A stretch of DNA of 64,000 nt from an uncultured Burkholderiales bacterium (GTDB lineage: Bacteria > Pseudomonadota > Gammaproteobacteria > Burkholderiales > Burkholderiaceae_C). Location: the NCBI GenBank assembly GCA_903933115.1, contig CAIZIT010000078.1:1-64000 (forward strand), in the 5' to 3' direction. The notes below the pieces were generated by a model, which was given only the letters and a program-made list of their open reading frames with translations, was not told the DNA's origin and made no database searches. The translations under genes were made by a program, and so were the position numbers. Positions 35,041 through 45,990 of the stretch are shown here, piece by piece; position 1 is the first letter of the stretch; the number at the start of each line of letters is the position of its first letter.

Positions 35041-35349
35041 TCAACCTTTAAGCGTATTGAGTTCATCAACGTTGATGCTGGATCGGTTTCTGAATAAAAG
35101 TACCAAAATGGCCAATCCAATCGCCGACTCTGCGGCAGCGACTGTCAAAATAAAGAAGACAAACACTTGTCCTTGGATGTCGTTGAGATAGTGCGAAAAG
35201 GCAATGAAATTCATATTCACTGCCAAGAGCATCAACTCAATGGCCATCAATAGCACAATGATATTTTTACGGTTTAAAAAGATGCCTGTGACCGAGAGCG
35301 CAAATAAAATGGCGCCCAGGGTCAAGTAGTGTCCAAGAGTTACGGTCAT
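35041..35349 (-). CDS. nuoK: NADH-quinone oxidoreductase subunit K
   Basis: Small complex I membrane subunit of 102 residues with three spans, part of the proton channel region. The functional glutamates lie in [17 protein letters not shown] and in [19 protein letters not shown]. Its start overlaps the end of nuoJ by 4 nt (ATGA type), which indicates translational coupling. Length is standard. Confidence 0.97.
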   Translation of the reverse strand: MTVTLGHYLTLGAILFALSVTGIFLNRKNIIVLLMAIELMLLAVNMNFIAFSHYLNDIQGQVFVFFILTVAAAESAIGLAILVLLFRNRSSINVDELNTLKG

Positions 35350-36035
35350 TTCTTTGGCTCCGAATCTTTGTTTTGCCCGAGTGCAGCATTGTCTTGCGCC
35401 TCAGGCACCACCACCTCATCAGCAACGGCTTTGACAGCCTGCATCTTCACAATACTCAGGCGGTCTGATGCTCGCACACGGACTTGCTCGGATGGGTTTT
35501 GGTACTTGCTGTCCTTTCTGCCCCTGAGCGTCAATGCAATGGCTGCAATGATCGCCACCAATAAAATAACCGCAGCAAGCTCCAAGGGGTACAAGTACTC
35601 AGTGTACAAAGACACGCCCAGCAATTGTGTGTTGGAGTACTGTGAGCCACTGAGCACATCCGCACCCAATTGCTTGGCGGGCTGACTCAATCTGAATCCC
35701 CCCATCAAGACCGCAGCCAATTCCAGGGCAATGACCGAACCGATTGTGGCAGCGAGTGGGAAATTGTTCCAAAACCCTCTTCTCAACGCTTCGACATCAA
35801 TATCGAGCATCATCACCACGAAAAGAAACAGCACCATCACTGCGCCCACATAAACCAACACCAGAGTGATGGATAGAAACTCCGCCTCTAAGAGCATCCA
35901 AATTCCAGATGCTTGAAAGAAACTGAGCACCAAAAAAAGTGCTGCATGAACGGGGTTGCTCACCGTGATCACGCGAAACGCAGCCACCAAAAGAATGGCT
36001 GAAAAGACATAAAAAAGAGCTGACTGAGGATCCAT
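35346..36035 (-). CDS. nuoJ: NADH-quinone oxidoreductase subunit J
   Basis: Membrane subunit of complex I, 229 residues, about five spans, with the flexible third span in [21 protein letters not shown] characteristic of NuoJ. The hydrophilic C-terminal tail of about 60 residues is Glu/Asp/Lys rich and not conserved. ATG 36035 ([12 protein letters not shown]) gives the standard start; the frame is open to 36083, which would overlap nuoI and add an unconserved charged lead. It overlaps nuoK by 4 nt. Confidence 0.95.
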   Translation of the reverse strand: MDPQSALFYVFSAILLVAAFRVITVSNPVHAALFLVLSFFQASGIWMLLEAEFLSITLVLVYVGAVMVLFLFVVMMLDIDVEALRRGFWNNFPLAATIGSVIALELAAVLMGGFRLSQPAKQLGADVLSGSQYSNTQLLGVSLYTEYLYPLELAAVILLVAIIAAIALTLRGRKDSKYQNPSEQVRVRASDRLSIVKMQAVKAVADEVVVPEAQDNAALGQNKDSEPKK

Positions 36036-36079
36036 ATGTTTTGATGAGGTTTGTCGTGTTTTTTTATGAAAACGTAAGA

Positions 36080-36601
36080 TCAACGGTAAATGGCATCAGC
36101 CGCCTTGTTTTTGGCGATTTCGGGTTCGTAACGATCCCCGACGGCCAAAAGCATTTCTTTGGTGAAGTACAAGTCACCTCTTTTTTCACCGTGGTACTCA
36201 AAGATGTGGGTCTCTACGATTGAGTCAACGGGGCAACTCTCTTCACAAAATCCACAAAAAATGCATTTGGTCAAATCAATGTCGTAACGACTCGTTCTTC
36301 TTGAGCCATCTTCTCTCACATCGGACTCAATGGTGATGGCCATGGCAGGACAGACCGCCTCACACAATTTACAAGCAATGCAACGCTCCTCGCCGTTTTC
36401 ATACCTTCTCAAAGCGTGCAGGCCTCTGAAGCGAGGGCTGGCTGGTGTTTTTTCTTCTGGAAACTGAATGGTGATCTTTCGGGCGAAAAGATATCTGCCA
36501 GTCAATGCCATGCCCTTGAACAACTCGAGCAGCAAAAAGCTGGACAAGAAATCCTTCCAAGAAAAAGCGGATCGATCGGTACTGATAGAAAGCGTGGTCA
36601 T
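36080..36601 (-). CDS. nuoI: NADH-quinone oxidoreductase subunit I
   Basis: Iron-sulfur subunit of the peripheral arm of complex I that carries clusters N6a and N6b. Two complete 4Fe-4S motifs are visible: [12 protein letters not shown] (Cys 74, 77, 80, 84) and [12 protein letters not shown] (Cys 113, 116, 119, 123). The amphipathic N-terminal helix that rests on the membrane is present. 173 residues, 20 nt after nuoH. Confidence 0.98.
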   Translation of the reverse strand: MTTLSISTDRSAFSWKDFLSSFLLLELFKGMALTGRYLFARKITIQFPEEKTPASPRFRGLHALRRYENGEERCIACKLCEAVCPAMAITIESDVREDGSRRTSRYDIDLTKCIFCGFCEESCPVDSIVETHIFEYHGEKRGDLYFTKEMLLAVGDRYEPEIAKNKAADAIYR

Positions 36602-36621
36602 CTCAATTTACTCCAGACTTA

Positions 36622-37704
36622 TTAGTTCCAGATGTTCCATGGTGTTTGCATCCAAAGGCCAACCACCACCAACCACACCAAAGTGATCGGTATAAAGATT
36701 TTCCAGCCCAAGCGCATGATTTGATCGTATCTAAAGCGTGGGAAAGTCGCCCTCACCCACAAAAACATGGTGACCACGACAAAGGTCTTCGCAGCCATCC
36801 AGATCCAACCGGGGATCCAAGCCAACAGTTCCGACTCAACGGGCGGAAGCCATCCACCAAGGAACATGATGACCGACATGGTCGAGACCAATATCATGTT
36901 GGCATACTCTGCCAAAAAGAACATGGCGAAAGACATACCTGAGTATTCGATCATGTGGCCAGCCACAATTTCAGACTCGCCCTCAACCACGTCAAAGGGG
37001 TGTCTATTGGTCTCTGCCAAACCAGCGATGAAGTAAACAACAAAGATGGGCAGCAGTGGTAGCCAATTCCAAGACAAGAACCCCAAGCCCATGGAGGCGA
37101 ACGTTCCTTTGTTTTGTCCCATCACGATTTCAGACATGTTCAATGAACCCGTGACCATCAACACCACCACCAAACAAAAGCCCATCGCAATTTCATAGCT
37201 CACCATCTGAGCCGACGCCCGCATGGCACCTAAAAATGCGTACTTGGAGTTGGAGGCCCAACCCGCGATGATCACGCCATAAACCTCAAGCGATGTGATG
37301 GCCATCAAGAAAAGCAATCCTGCATTGACATTGGCCAAGGCCACCTCAGGACCAAAGGGCACCACTGCCCAAGCTGCCAAAGCAGGCATGATGGTCATGA
37401 TCGGACCCAACAAAAACAAGCCAGAGTGGGCCTGTGTAGGCATGATGATCTCTTTGGTCAAAAGTTTGAGCGCATCGGCAATGGGCTGCAAAAGACCAAA
37501 AGGACCCGTTCGGTTGGGGCCCACACGAATTTGCGTAAAACCAATCGCTTTTCTCTCCCAAAGGGTGAGGTAAGCAACGCAAAGCATCAAAGGGAGCAAA
37601 AGCGCAACGATTTTTAACAAAGTCCACACAACGGGCCAAGCCATTTGCGCCCACCAAGACTCGGAGATCAAACCCAGGCCCCAATTGAAAATCAAATCCA
37701 CCAT
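36622..37704 (-). CDS. nuoH: NADH-quinone oxidoreductase subunit H
   Basis: Membrane subunit of complex I that forms the quinone-binding chamber with NuoB and NuoD. 360 residues, eight spans. Motifs: [32 protein letters not shown]-like Glu-bearing spans, and [20 protein letters not shown]. The start ATG 37704 lies 4 nt beyond the nuoG stop; an upstream TTG/ATG-like start at 37728 would overlap nuoG. Ordinary. Confidence 0.97.
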   Translation of the reverse strand: MVDLIFNWGLGLISESWWAQMAWPVVWTLLKIVALLLPLMLCVAYLTLWERKAIGFTQIRVGPNRTGPFGLLQPIADALKLLTKEIIMPTQAHSGLFLLGPIMTIMPALAAWAVVPFGPEVALANVNAGLLFLMAITSLEVYGVIIAGWASNSKYAFLGAMRASAQMVSYEIAMGFCLVVVLMVTGSLNMSEIVMGQNKGTFASMGLGFLSWNWLPLLPIFVVYFIAGLAETNRHPFDVVEGESEIVAGHMIEYSGMSFAMFFLAEYANMILVSTMSVIMFLGGWLPPVESELLAWIPGWIWMAAKTFVVVTMFLWVRATFPRFRYDQIMRLGWKIFIPITLVWLVVVGLWMQTPWNIWN

Positions 37705-37708
37705 GGCC

Positions 37709-39838
37709 TTATCTCCCCATCCTGGCATCTGCAGTCAATTGCAATGAAGATGAACGGCGCACCAACGCGTCGAGCTGATAGCTGGCACTCACGCAAGGGC
37801 TCTCCTCGCTCGCCACCAACTTGATCGCACCGTGTGTCTTGTTGGACAGAACACTCTCGATAGCGGGCAAACTGGCCTTCATCTTCAGCCTCACATCCTC
37901 AACGCTCTCGTATTCAAAACCAGGTAAATCAAGCACATTGGCCAAAACACGCAAAACCTTCCAAGCCGGCCGGGTCTCGGCCAAGGGCCTCACCACGGCA
38001 TGGAACGTTTGAGCACGTCCCTCTGTATTCACAAAGGTACCTGGCGTTTCGCTGAACGGCGCAATGGGCAAAAGCACATCGCTGAATTCCAAGTTCGTCT
38101 TAAAGGGTGAGAGGCTCACAACCAAATCCATTTGCTTTAAGGCCTCAATGGCTTGATCTGAATGAGCACAATCAAATTGGGGCTCCACATTCAAAAGTAC
38201 CGCCGCCTTCAAGGCCCCGGGCTTGAACATCTCTTGAACATTCAGGCCCCTTGAGTTTAAAGCGGGTCTAGCGCCAACATACTGTGCACCCACCGTGTTC
38301 GCGCTCTCGCCTAAGAAGCCAAATGTTGAAGAAACCGCTTGAGCGATCCAGTCCACCAGCGCCAACAAAGCACTTGAATTGGGGTGATGCGCAAAGGCGT
38401 TACCCAACAAAATGCACTTATGGCCTTGGATCTCTGTCAATGATTTTGCAATTCTTGAGATCGTGGCTTGATCGCCTGAACCCGTCATGCCTTGAATCTC
38501 AGCGGGAAGCGTGCTGGAAGTGATTTTGGCAACCTCGTGGCAAAGCATGACGAGCGCATCACCCCAGTCTTGACTGGGTACGTTCAAAGACTCTTGGACG
38601 GACATGGCCCAATCGGGATTGAAAGCGTTGAGACTCATGACCTTGCCACCGAGTTTGCTGGCTTGGCGTACACGCTGGGCAAGCAAGGGGTGGTCTTTGC
38701 GAATATTCGATCCAATGACCAATACGCGTTGCATCTGATTCAAAGAGGCTATGGATGTGCCCAGCCAATGAACCTGTCCATCGTGATGGAAATCTGCCGC
38801 TCGCAACCTGGAGTCCACATTTTCACTGCCCAATGCGCGAGTCAACTCACTGCCCAAGTACAACTCTTCCAGGGTGCTAGAAGGCCCCATCAACGTGCCA
38901 ATGCTCTGTGCACCATGACGAGCTTTCACATCCTTTAAGCCGTGAGCGATGAAGTTCAAAGCCGTTTGCCAATCCACCTCGCTCCAAACACCTGCTTGTT
39001 TGATCATGGGCGTCTTCAATCGATCAGCCGAACTCAAAGCCTCGTAGGAGAAACGATCCCGATCAGCAATCCAGCACTCATTGACCGCTTCATTTTCAAG
39101 GGGTACGACCCGTAAGACTTGATGGTTCTTAACTTGTACGACCAAGTTCGCACCGGTGGCATCATGGGGGCTGATGGACTTGCGACGGCTCAGCTCCCAA
39201 GTTCTTGCTTGATAGCGAAACGGCTTACTGGTCAATGCACCCACAGGGCAGATGTCAATCATGTTGCCAGAGAGCTCAGAGTCAACGCTCGAGCCGACAA
39301 AACTCTCAATCTCAGAATGCTCACCTCGGTGAGTCATCCCCAACTCCATCACGCCCGCAATTTCTTGACCAAAGCGCACACATCTTGTGCAATGAATGCA
39401 GCGGCTCATCTCCTGCATGCTGATCAAAGGACCTACATCCTTATGAAAAACAACTCGTTTTTCTTCTTCATATCTTGAGGAGGATCCTCCATACCCAACG
39501 GCCAAATCTTGAAGCTGACACTCACCGCCTTGATCGCAAATAGGGCAATCCAAAGGGTGATTGATCAGCAAAAACTCCATGACCGACTTTTGTGCCTTGG
39601 TGGCTTTGTCAGACTGGGTTCTCACGATCATGCCTTGGGTGACCGGTGTGGCACATGCGGGCATGGGTTTAGGAGCCTTCTCGACATCGACCAAACACAT
39701 CCTGCAATTCGCTGCAATGCTTAACTTTTTATGGTAACAAAAGTGCGGAATGTAGTTGCCAGCTTTTTCAGCGGCGTGCATCACCATGCTGCCTTCCAGC
39801 ACTTCAATTTTCTTACCGTCAAGTTCAATTTCAACCAT
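37709..39838 (-). CDS. nuoG: NADH-quinone oxidoreductase subunit G
   Basis: Large iron-sulfur subunit of complex I, 709 residues. N-terminal ferredoxin domain with the 2Fe-2S ligands Cys 34, 45, 48 and 62; a His-Cys3 4Fe-4S site with His 94 and Cys 98, 101, 107; a second 4Fe-4S motif from Cys 147 (CIHCTRC) completed by the later CPVGAL. The C-terminal molybdopterin-oxidoreductase-like domain has no cofactor role in complex I. It lies 15 nt after nuoF. Confidence 0.97.
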   Translation of the reverse strand: MVEIELDGKKIEVLEGSMVMHAAEKAGNYIPHFCYHKKLSIAANCRMCLVDVEKAPKPMPACATPVTQGMIVRTQSDKATKAQKSVMEFLLINHPLDCPICDQGGECQLQDLAVGYGGSSSRYEEEKRVVFHKDVGPLISMQEMSRCIHCTRCVRFGQEIAGVMELGMTHRGEHSEIESFVGSSVDSELSGNMIDICPVGALTSKPFRYQARTWELSRRKSISPHDATGANLVVQVKNHQVLRVVPLENEAVNECWIADRDRFSYEALSSADRLKTPMIKQAGVWSEVDWQTALNFIAHGLKDVKARHGAQSIGTLMGPSSTLEELYLGSELTRALGSENVDSRLRAADFHHDGQVHWLGTSIASLNQMQRVLVIGSNIRKDHPLLAQRVRQASKLGGKVMSLNAFNPDWAMSVQESLNVPSQDWGDALVMLCHEVAKITSSTLPAEIQGMTGSGDQATISRIAKSLTEIQGHKCILLGNAFAHHPNSSALLALVDWIAQAVSSTFGFLGESANTVGAQYVGARPALNSRGLNVQEMFKPGALKAAVLLNVEPQFDCAHSDQAIEALKQMDLVVSLSPFKTNLEFSDVLLPIAPFSETPGTFVNTEGRAQTFHAVVRPLAETRPAWKVLRVLANVLDLPGFEYESVEDVRLKMKASLPAIESVLSNKTHGAIKLVASEESPCVSASYQLDALVRRSSSLQLTADARMGR

Positions 39839-39853
39839 GATTTACTTGTTACC

Positions 39854-41206
39854 TTATACGGTGGACTGAACGGCACAACATTTGTGCTCGATGTGGTGCT
39901 CAAATTCTGAACGGAAATGTTTGAGCATTCCTCTGACAGGCATTGCCGCAGCATCTCCTAAAGCACAAATGGTGCGGCCCATGATGTTCTCTGCCACGTT
40001 ATCCAACATGTCTAAATCGCTTTGACGACCTTGGCCATTTTCAATTCGATCGACCATCCTCCAAAGCCAGCCCGTACCCTCACGACAGGGTGTGCATTGG
40101 CCACAGGATTCGTGCATGTAGAAGTAACTCAAGCGCTGCAGACTCTCAACCATACAACGGGTCTCGTCCATGACGATCACCGCACCAGAGCCCAACATCG
40201 ACCCTGCTTTGGCAATCGAATCGTAGTCCATGGTGATCTCCATTGCCACTGAGGCAGGAAGCACCGGGGCCGAAGAGCCTCCAGGAATCACAGCCTTCAG
40301 AGCACGACCACCTCGAACACCACCAGCGAGTTCAAGCAACTTCGAAAAGGGTGTGCCCATTGGAATTTCATAGTTCCCGGGACGCTCCACATCTCCACTC
40401 ACCGAGAAAATCTTTGTGCCACCATTGTTGGGCTTGCCACAGGCCAGATAGGCAGCACCACCATTGCGAATGATCCAAGGCACTGCAGCAAAGGTCTCCG
40501 TGTTGTTGATGGTGGTGGGTTTTCCGTACAAGCCAAAACTGGCTGGAAAGGGAGGCTTAAAGCGAGGCTGTCCCTTTTTGCCCTCCAAGGACTCCAAGAG
40601 CGCTGTTTCCTCTCCGCAAATGTATGCACCAAAACCATGGGCCGCATGCAACTGGAAAGAAAAACTGCTGCCCAGAATGTTTTGACCCAAATAGCCATGT
40701 GCCCTCGCCTCTTCAAGCGCCGCTTCAAAGCGCTCATAGGACTGGAAAATCTCTCCATGGATGTAGTTGTATCCGACCGTGATCCCCATAGCGTAAGCTG
40801 CAATGGCCATCCCCTCAATCACGATATGGGGGTTGAACTCAAGAATGTCACGATCTTTGCATGTACCAGGCTCACCCTCATCGGAGTTACACACCAAGTA
40901 CTTTTGACCTGGAAACTGACGAGGCATGAAGCTCCACTTCAGTCCCGTTGGAAAGCCAGCGCCTCCGCGACCACGAAGACCCGACTCTTTGACCGTGGCA
41001 ATGACTTGGTCTTGCGTCATGGGCTCAGAACCATCCAGACCCAAAATCTTTTTCAAGGCTTGATAACCACCACGGGCTTCATAATCCTTGATGGACCAAT
41101 TTTTACCATTCAAGCCCGCATAGATTTGCGGATTGATGTGTCTATCGTGAAAGCAAGTCTCCAAGCCCGTGGCTTGAAACTCTTTGAGCAACGACTCCAA
41201 ACTCAT
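39854..41206 (-). CDS. nuoF: NADH-quinone oxidoreductase subunit F
   Basis: NADH-binding subunit of complex I, with FMN and the N3 4Fe-4S cluster, 450 residues. The glycine-rich nucleotide site is [16 protein letters not shown] near residues 73-88; the cluster motif [15 protein letters not shown] lies about 365 residues in, with the last ligand in [12 protein letters not shown]. Its start overlaps the nuoE end by 4 nt. Ordinary member. Confidence 0.98.
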   Translation of the reverse strand: MSLESLLKEFQATGLETCFHDRHINPQIYAGLNGKNWSIKDYEARGGYQALKKILGLDGSEPMTQDQVIATVKESGLRGRGGAGFPTGLKWSFMPRQFPGQKYLVCNSDEGEPGTCKDRDILEFNPHIVIEGMAIAAYAMGITVGYNYIHGEIFQSYERFEAALEEARAHGYLGQNILGSSFSFQLHAAHGFGAYICGEETALLESLEGKKGQPRFKPPFPASFGLYGKPTTINNTETFAAVPWIIRNGGAAYLACGKPNNGGTKIFSVSGDVERPGNYEIPMGTPFSKLLELAGGVRGGRALKAVIPGGSSAPVLPASVAMEITMDYDSIAKAGSMLGSGAVIVMDETRCMVESLQRLSYFYMHESCGQCTPCREGTGWLWRMVDRIENGQGRQSDLDMLDNVAENIMGRTICALGDAAAMPVRGMLKHFRSEFEHHIEHKCCAVQSTV

Positions 41207-41715
41207 GATTGAGCCTCTTGTTTTAAACCTTCAATAAGCCGATCAATTTTGTCGTGCTCCATGAAACTGCACATGTTCACGTCATTGACCAGCAATACGG
41301 GTGCATCTGCACAAGCGCCCATGCACTCTGCCGGCTGCAAAGTGATCAACCCATCTTGGGTCGTCTGGCCCGGCTCAATGGACAGCTTGTCGCACAAATG
41401 CTTCAAGGCCTCATTGCCGCCTCTCAACTGGCAAGGCAAGTTGGTGCACACATTGATCTTGAAGCGACCAACAGGCTCTTGGTTGTACATGTTGTAAAAA
41501 GTCGTGACCTCATGCACAGCAATTGCAGGTATGCCCAAATACTCAGCCAAAGCCCTCTCACTGGGAGGACTCACATGGCCGTAAGCTTTTTGAATCAAGG
41601 TGAGGCAAGCCATCACGGCAGACTGCCTTTGCTCTTGAGGGTATTTGGCCGTTTCGCGATCAAAGGCGCTGACCAACTCCAAGCTGAACACGGTTTTGTC
41701 TGGTGATGCGCTCAT
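41203..41715 (-). CDS. nuoE: NADH-quinone oxidoreductase subunit E
   Basis: Thioredoxin-like 2Fe-2S subunit (cluster N1a) of complex I, 170 residues. The four ligands are Cys 90 and 95 in [11 protein letters not shown] and Cys 131 and 135 in [10 protein letters not shown]. Overlaps of 4 nt with nuoD upstream and nuoF downstream show tight coupling. Nothing unusual. Confidence 0.98.
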   Translation of the reverse strand: MSASPDKTVFSLELVSAFDRETAKYPQEQRQSAVMACLTLIQKAYGHVSPPSERALAEYLGIPAIAVHEVTTFYNMYNQEPVGRFKINVCTNLPCQLRGGNEALKHLCDKLSIEPGQTTQDGLITLQPAECMGACADAPVLLVNDVNMCSFMEHDKIDRLIEGLKQEAQS

Positions 41716-42965
41716 CGATCAATCTCTCCAAAAACAATGTCCATGGTTCCAATGATGGCCACCGCATCAGCGATCATGTGTCCACGTGCCATCTCATCCA
41801 TAGCAGCCAAATGCGCAAAACCAGGTGCACGAATCTTCATGCGATAAGGCTTGTTGGCCCCGTCACTGATCAAGTAAATACCGAACTCGCCCTTGGGGTG
41901 CTCGACCGCTGCGTAAGCCTCGCCCTCAGGCACGTGAAAACCTTCCGTGAAGAGCTTGAAGTGATGAATCAACTCTTCCATGCTGGACTTCATGGCCACA
42001 CGACTAGGAGGGGCAACCTTGTGGTTGCTGGTGATCACAGGACCAGGATTGTTCTTCAGCCAAGCAATACACTGCTGAATGATTTTGTTGGACTGGCGCA
42101 TTTCTTCAACGCGAACCAAGTAGCGGTCATAGCAATCGCCAGTTTTGCCAACAGGAATGTCAAAATCCAATTGCCCATAAACATCGTAAGGCTGGTGCTT
42201 TCTCAAATCCCAAGCAATGCCTGAACCGCGAAGCATGGCCCCTGTAAAGCCCATGTTCTTGGCTCTCTCAGGAGTGACCACACCCACACCAACTGTTCTT
42301 TGCTTCCAAATTCTGTTGTCAGTCAACAGCGTCTCATACTCATCCACCAACTTGGGAAAACGATTGGTGAAATCTTCAATAAAGTCAAGCAATGAGCCCT
42401 GTCTATTTTCATTGAGTCTGGCGATGGTTTTGGCATTCTTGATCTTACTGACCTTGTACTGCGGCATTTCTGCAGGCAAGTCTCTGTAGACACCACCAGG
42501 CCTGAAATAGGCGGCATGCATACGTGCACCAGAGACCGCCTCATACATGTCAAAGAGATCTTCACGCTCTCTGAAACAGTAAATCAAAATGTTCATCGCG
42601 CCACAGTCAAAGCCATGACAGCCCAACCAGAGCAAATGATTCAAAAGCCTTGTGATTTCAGCAAACATCACACGGATGTATTGCGCACGAACAGGAACCT
42701 CTAGACCCAACATGCGCTCAATGGCCAAACAATAAGCATGCTCATTGCTCATCATGGACACATAGTCCAATCGATCCATATAAGGCAAGGATTGAATATA
42801 GGTCTTGCTTTCCGCCAACTTCTCTGTCGCACGATGGAGCAATCCGATGTGCGGATCTGCACGCTGAACCACCTCTCCATCAAGCTCCAGCACCAAACGC
42901 AAAACCCCGTGAGCAGCTGGGTGCTGAGGTCCTAGGTTGAGGGTGTAATTTTTAATTTCGGCCAT
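41712..42965 (-). CDS. nuoD: NADH-quinone oxidoreductase subunit D
   Basis: Quinone-site subunit of complex I, 417 residues, related to the large subunit of NiFe hydrogenases but without metal ligands. The start motif [19 protein letters not shown] and [14 protein letters not shown] are diagnostic; [17 protein letters not shown]-type and the C-terminal DIVFGEIDR end are present. Separate nuoC and nuoD genes, not fused as in E. coli. It lies 12 nt after nuoC. Confidence 0.98.
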   Translation of the reverse strand: MAEIKNYTLNLGPQHPAAHGVLRLVLELDGEVVQRADPHIGLLHRATEKLAESKTYIQSLPYMDRLDYVSMMSNEHAYCLAIERMLGLEVPVRAQYIRVMFAEITRLLNHLLWLGCHGFDCGAMNILIYCFREREDLFDMYEAVSGARMHAAYFRPGGVYRDLPAEMPQYKVSKIKNAKTIARLNENRQGSLLDFIEDFTNRFPKLVDEYETLLTDNRIWKQRTVGVGVVTPERAKNMGFTGAMLRGSGIAWDLRKHQPYDVYGQLDFDIPVGKTGDCYDRYLVRVEEMRQSNKIIQQCIAWLKNNPGPVITSNHKVAPPSRVAMKSSMEELIHHFKLFTEGFHVPEGEAYAAVEHPKGEFGIYLISDGANKPYRMKIRAPGFAHLAAMDEMARGHMIADAVAIIGTMDIVFGEIDR

Positions 42966-42977
42966 TTTGTTCTCTTA

Positions 42978-43586
42978 TCACAAGCCACCGTAATGCTCTT
43001 CACGAATGATGCGTGGCGTATTTTCGCGAGGCTCAATCGTGACAGCTTGGTAAACCACTCTTGACTGCTCAGCGTCGTATCGCATCTCGACATGACCTGA
43101 CAGGGGAAAGTCTTTTCTGAAGGGATGACCGATAAAGCCATAATCAGTCAAAATTCGACGCAAGTCTTCATGACCCTCAAAAATCACTCCATAGAGATCG
43201 AACGCCTCTCTCTCAAACCAATTGACCGACGACCAAATGGAACAAACTGAAGGCAAAATGGGCATCTCATCATCGGGCGCAAAAACCCTTAAACGGATGC
43301 GCCAATTGTGAACAATCGACAACAAGTGAGAGACCGCTGCAAAGCGAGGCGCTGAAGAGAAAGCGCTCTCTTGACCTTGTTTGTAATCTGAGTAATCCAC
43401 CCCACACAAATCAAGCAATTGCTCAAAAGCCAACTCAGGGTGAGTTTTTAAAGTTTGCGCAACTTCCAAATAGTCTTGGGCCTTGACCGTCAAGGTCACC
43501 TCATTCAATGCGTAACGGAGGTCTTGCACTTTGTCACCAAAGATTTGGGTGACCAATGTGCAAAGTTGTTGGTTGGGTGAGCTCAT
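42978..43586 (-). CDS. nuoC: NADH-quinone oxidoreductase subunit C
   Basis: Peripheral-arm subunit of complex I (30 kDa type), 202 residues. The signature around [15 protein letters not shown] appears here as [20 protein letters not shown], followed by [18 protein letters not shown]. It lies 18 nt after nuoB. Full length, with the usual C-terminal tail ending in a Gly-Leu. Confidence 0.97.
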   Translation of the reverse strand: MSSPNQQLCTLVTQIFGDKVQDLRYALNEVTLTVKAQDYLEVAQTLKTHPELAFEQLLDLCGVDYSDYKQGQESAFSSAPRFAAVSHLLSIVHNWRIRLRVFAPDDEMPILPSVCSIWSSVNWFEREAFDLYGVIFEGHEDLRRILTDYGFIGHPFRKDFPLSGHVEMRYDAEQSRVVYQAVTIEPRENTPRIIREEHYGGL

Positions 43587-43604
43587 GGATGTTTTACCTT
43601 TGAC

Positions 43605-44081
43605 TCATCTGGCGATCGTATTTTCGCGACGAATTTTTGTTTGCAACTGAAGGACCCCATACAAAAGAGCCTCTGCTGTCGGAGGGCATCCAGGGACATA
43701 GACATCCACAGGAACGATCCTGTCGCAGCCACGAACCACGGAATAACTGTAGTGGTAGTAACCACCGCCATTGGCGCATGAGCCCATCGAAAGCACCCAA
43801 CGGGGCTCCGACATTTGGTCATAAACTTTTCGCAGAGCAGGGGCCATTTTGTTGCACAAGGTGCCAGCCACAATCATCAAATCCGATTGCCTAGGACTCG
43901 GACGAAAAAGCATACCGAAGCGATCAATGTCGTACCTGGCAGCGCCAGCATGCATCATCTCCACAGCACAACAAGCCAGACCAAAGGTCATGGGCCACAA
44001 CGAACCCGTTTTGGCCCAATTGACCACAGAGTCAACCGACGTTGTGATGAAGCCCTCTTTGATTACACCATCCATAGACAT
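43605..44081 (-). CDS. nuoB: NADH-quinone oxidoreductase subunit B
   Basis: Carries the N2 4Fe-4S cluster that hands electrons to quinone. Ligands are the adjacent Cys 37 and 38 ([10 protein letters not shown]), Cys 102 (MGSCANGGG) and Cys 132 (VPGCPPT). From ATG 44081 it has 158 residues, the normal length; ATG 44075 is an alternative. The frame is open into nuoA to 44132 but that would overlap nuoA. It starts 4 nt after nuoA. Confidence 0.97.
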   Translation of the reverse strand: MSMDGVIKEGFITTSVDSVVNWAKTGSLWPMTFGLACCAVEMMHAGAARYDIDRFGMLFRPSPRQSDLMIVAGTLCNKMAPALRKVYDQMSEPRWVLSMGSCANGGGYYHYSYSVVRGCDRIVPVDVYVPGCPPTAEALLYGVLQLQTKIRRENTIAR

Positions 44082-44085
44082 GTTT

Positions 44086-44445
44086 TTATTCCCAGTCGAG
44101 TGCGCCTTTTTTCCACTCATAGGCAAAACCAACCACCAAAATACCCAAAAACACCATCATGGCCCAAAAGCCGACAGCGCCAATTTGTTTCAGTGAAACC
44201 GCCCAGGGGAAAAGAAAAGCAATTTCCAAATCAAAAAGAATGAACAAGATCGCAACCAAATAGTAGCGAACATCAAACTTCATGCGGGCATCTTCGAAAG
44301 CCTCAAAGCCGCATTCATAAGGGGAGTTTTTGGAAGCATAGGGCCGCTTGGGACCCAGGAGATAACCGAGAACTTGGGGCACTACACCAACAGCGAGGCC
44401 CACAATGATGAAAAGTAAAACCGGCAAGTAAGAATTTAGGCTCAT
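44086..44445 (-). CDS. nuoA: NADH-quinone oxidoreductase subunit A
   Basis: Small membrane subunit of complex I, 119 residues with three spans. Diagnostic segments: [20 protein letters not shown] in the first loop with its conserved Cys, and [14 protein letters not shown] in the second span. First gene of the fourteen-gene nuo operon (44445 to 29935); the tRNA-Leu gene lies 80 bp upstream on the same strand. The promoter is not obvious. Confidence 0.97.
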   Translation of the reverse strand: MSLNSYLPVLLFIIVGLAVGVVPQVLGYLLGPKRPYASKNSPYECGFEAFEDARMKFDVRYYLVAILFILFDLEIAFLFPWAVSLKQIGAVGFWAMMVFLGILVVGFAYEWKKGALDWE

Positions 44446-44524
44446 CTCAATCTCGAGTTATGACTGCTTGATCAACCTGGAGTGTGCACCAACTGGTTGA
44501 CACCAGGGTTACAAATACTTCATT

Positions 44525-44609
44525 TGGTGCCGTCGGCGAGACTCGAACTCGCACAGCTTTCGCCACTACCCCCTCAAGATAGCGTGTCTACCAATTTCAC
44601 CACGACGGC
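44525..44609 (-). tRNA. tRNA-Leu, anticodon GAG
   Basis: An 85-nt tRNA including an encoded CCA end. The acceptor GCCGTCG (from 44609) pairs with CGACGGC before ACCA. The D-arm holds AATTGGTAGACAC, the anticodon stem CTATC pairs with GGTAG (one G-U), and the 7-nt loop TTGAGGG puts GAG at 34-36. A long variable arm and a TTCGAGTCT T-loop identify a class II leucine tRNA. It lies between secG and nuoA, the usual place in Burkholderiales. Confidence 0.97.
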
Positions 44610-44728
44610 CAAATATTCATGAAAACTCAATCAATCAAGAGGTTAAGACAGATCAAGTTAGCCAGCAATTTTAACTCTAAAACACAATATTAACTGCTCA
44701 AACATTGGTTTTTTTTATTTTTTTCCGA

Positions 44729-45169
44729 TCACTTGGATGATGGTGAGCCACCAGAACCTGCAGACTTGCTGACAGGCATGGTGGGCACTGACGCGTCTGA
44801 TTGCGAACCGACGTTGGACTTGACTGCGTCGTTTGCACCAGGGATTTGTGAAGCCGCAGAAGCGGGCTTGTCACTGGGCGCACTTTGGAGTTGAACGCTC
44901 TCTAAAACGCTGCCTGAGGGCACGTCCTTTTTAGCTCCACCCAAATAAGCCAAAGCCAGTGTCGAGACGAAGAAAATTCCCGCTAAAACAGCAGTGCTTC
45001 TTGAGAGAAAATTCGCACCTCCCGTTGCCCCAAACAAGCTCCCAGAGCTGCCTGAACCAAAGGCTGCCCCCATATCAGCGCCCTTACCGTGTTGGATCAG
45101 TATCAAGCCAATCATGGCCAAAGCAGAGAGAACTTGAACCAATAAAATGATGTTGGTGATCATTGCCAT
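44729..45169 (-). CDS. secG: Protein translocase subunit SecG
   Basis: Inner-membrane SecYEG accessory subunit that helps protein export. Two spans flank a cytoplasmic loop with the family motif ILIQHGKGADMGAAFGSGSSG and the FGATGGANFLSRST continuation. The 146-residue protein has a C-terminal tail of about 60 residues, very rich in Ser, Ala and Pro, beyond the second span, longer than in E. coli (110 residues) but common in this order. It lies 43 nt after tpiA. Confidence 0.95.
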   Translation of the reverse strand: MAMITNIILLVQVLSALAMIGLILIQHGKGADMGAAFGSGSSGSLFGATGGANFLSRSTAVLAGIFFVSTLALAYLGGAKKDVPSGSVLESVQLQSAPSDKPASAASQIPGANDAVKSNVGSQSDASVPTMPVSKSAGSGGSPSSK

Positions 45170-45212
45170 AGTGACTTTACTCCGTAATTTCTTTGTTAAT
45201 TTCTAAAATAGT

Positions 45213-45980
45213 TCAATTGCACTCAGCGTTTGCACTGGTGATGATTTTTGCAAAATCTTCTGCCAACAACGATGCCCCACCGATCAGGCCCCCATCAACA
45301 TCGGGAAGACTCAAAAGTGAAGATGCATTTTGCGCATTCATGCTGCCACCGTAGAGAATTTTTAAATCCTGAGCGTGACGTGTTTTGGTGGCCAAAAGTC
45401 CTCGAATGAATGCATGAACCTCTTGCGCTTGCTCAGGTGTTGCAGTGAGCCCCGTCCCAATGGCCCAGACAGGCTCATAAGCCACCACCAGACGCTCAAA
45501 GTCTTGCTCCAAGGCGTCCATGACCGCGCTCAACTGAGATTGAATCACGTCGTTCGTTTGGCCCGACTGTCTTTGCTCTTGTGTCTCGCCCAAGCACACG
45601 ATGGGTGTGATGGATGAAGACATGCAAGCCTTGACCTTTTGTGCAACCACACTGTCGCTCTCACCATGGTAAGCACGACGCTCAGAATGCCCAATGATGA
45701 CCCCTTGAACGCCCACATCCAAAAGCATCCCCAGTGAGACCTCTCCTGTGTAAGCACCCTTGGCGTGCGCGCTGACGTCTTGAGCACCCAAAGCAACGGG
45801 AGTGTTCTCCAGCAAGCCCGCCATTTGCGATAGGTAAGGAGTTGGCACACAAACCATGATCTCCGCATTTTGGCTCGGACCCATGGCAGCCAAAGCCGCA
45901 TGAATCGATTTCACCCAGCCCTCGTTAAAGGACTTAGAGCCATTCATTTTCCAGTTGCCTGCAATTAATTTTTTTCGCAT
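45213..45980 (-). CDS. tpiA: Triosephosphate isomerase
   Basis: Interconverts glyceraldehyde 3-phosphate and dihydroxyacetone phosphate in glycolysis and gluconeogenesis. TIM barrel of 255 residues with the substrate residues Asn 9 and Lys 11 (AGNWKMNGS), the catalytic His in IIGHSERR and the catalytic Glu in AYEPVWAIGTG. The phosphate loop LYGGSMNAQN and GLIGGASL complete the set. It starts 10 nt after the upstream oxidoreductase gene. Confidence 0.98.
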   Translation of the reverse strand: MRKKLIAGNWKMNGSKSFNEGWVKSIHAALAAMGPSQNAEIMVCVPTPYLSQMAGLLENTPVALGAQDVSAHAKGAYTGEVSLGMLLDVGVQGVIIGHSERRAYHGESDSVVAQKVKACMSSSITPIVCLGETQEQRQSGQTNDVIQSQLSAVMDALEQDFERLVVAYEPVWAIGTGLTATPEQAQEVHAFIRGLLATKTRHAQDLKILYGGSMNAQNASSLLSLPDVDGGLIGGASLLAEDFAKIITSANAECN

Positions 45981-45990
45981 TTCTTTTGCC

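Noticed and set aside
44525-44609. Insertion or integrase attachment site at tRNA-Leu
   Set aside because: No integrase, no repeated 3' tRNA segment nearby, and both sides are the standard secG and nuoA neighbours.
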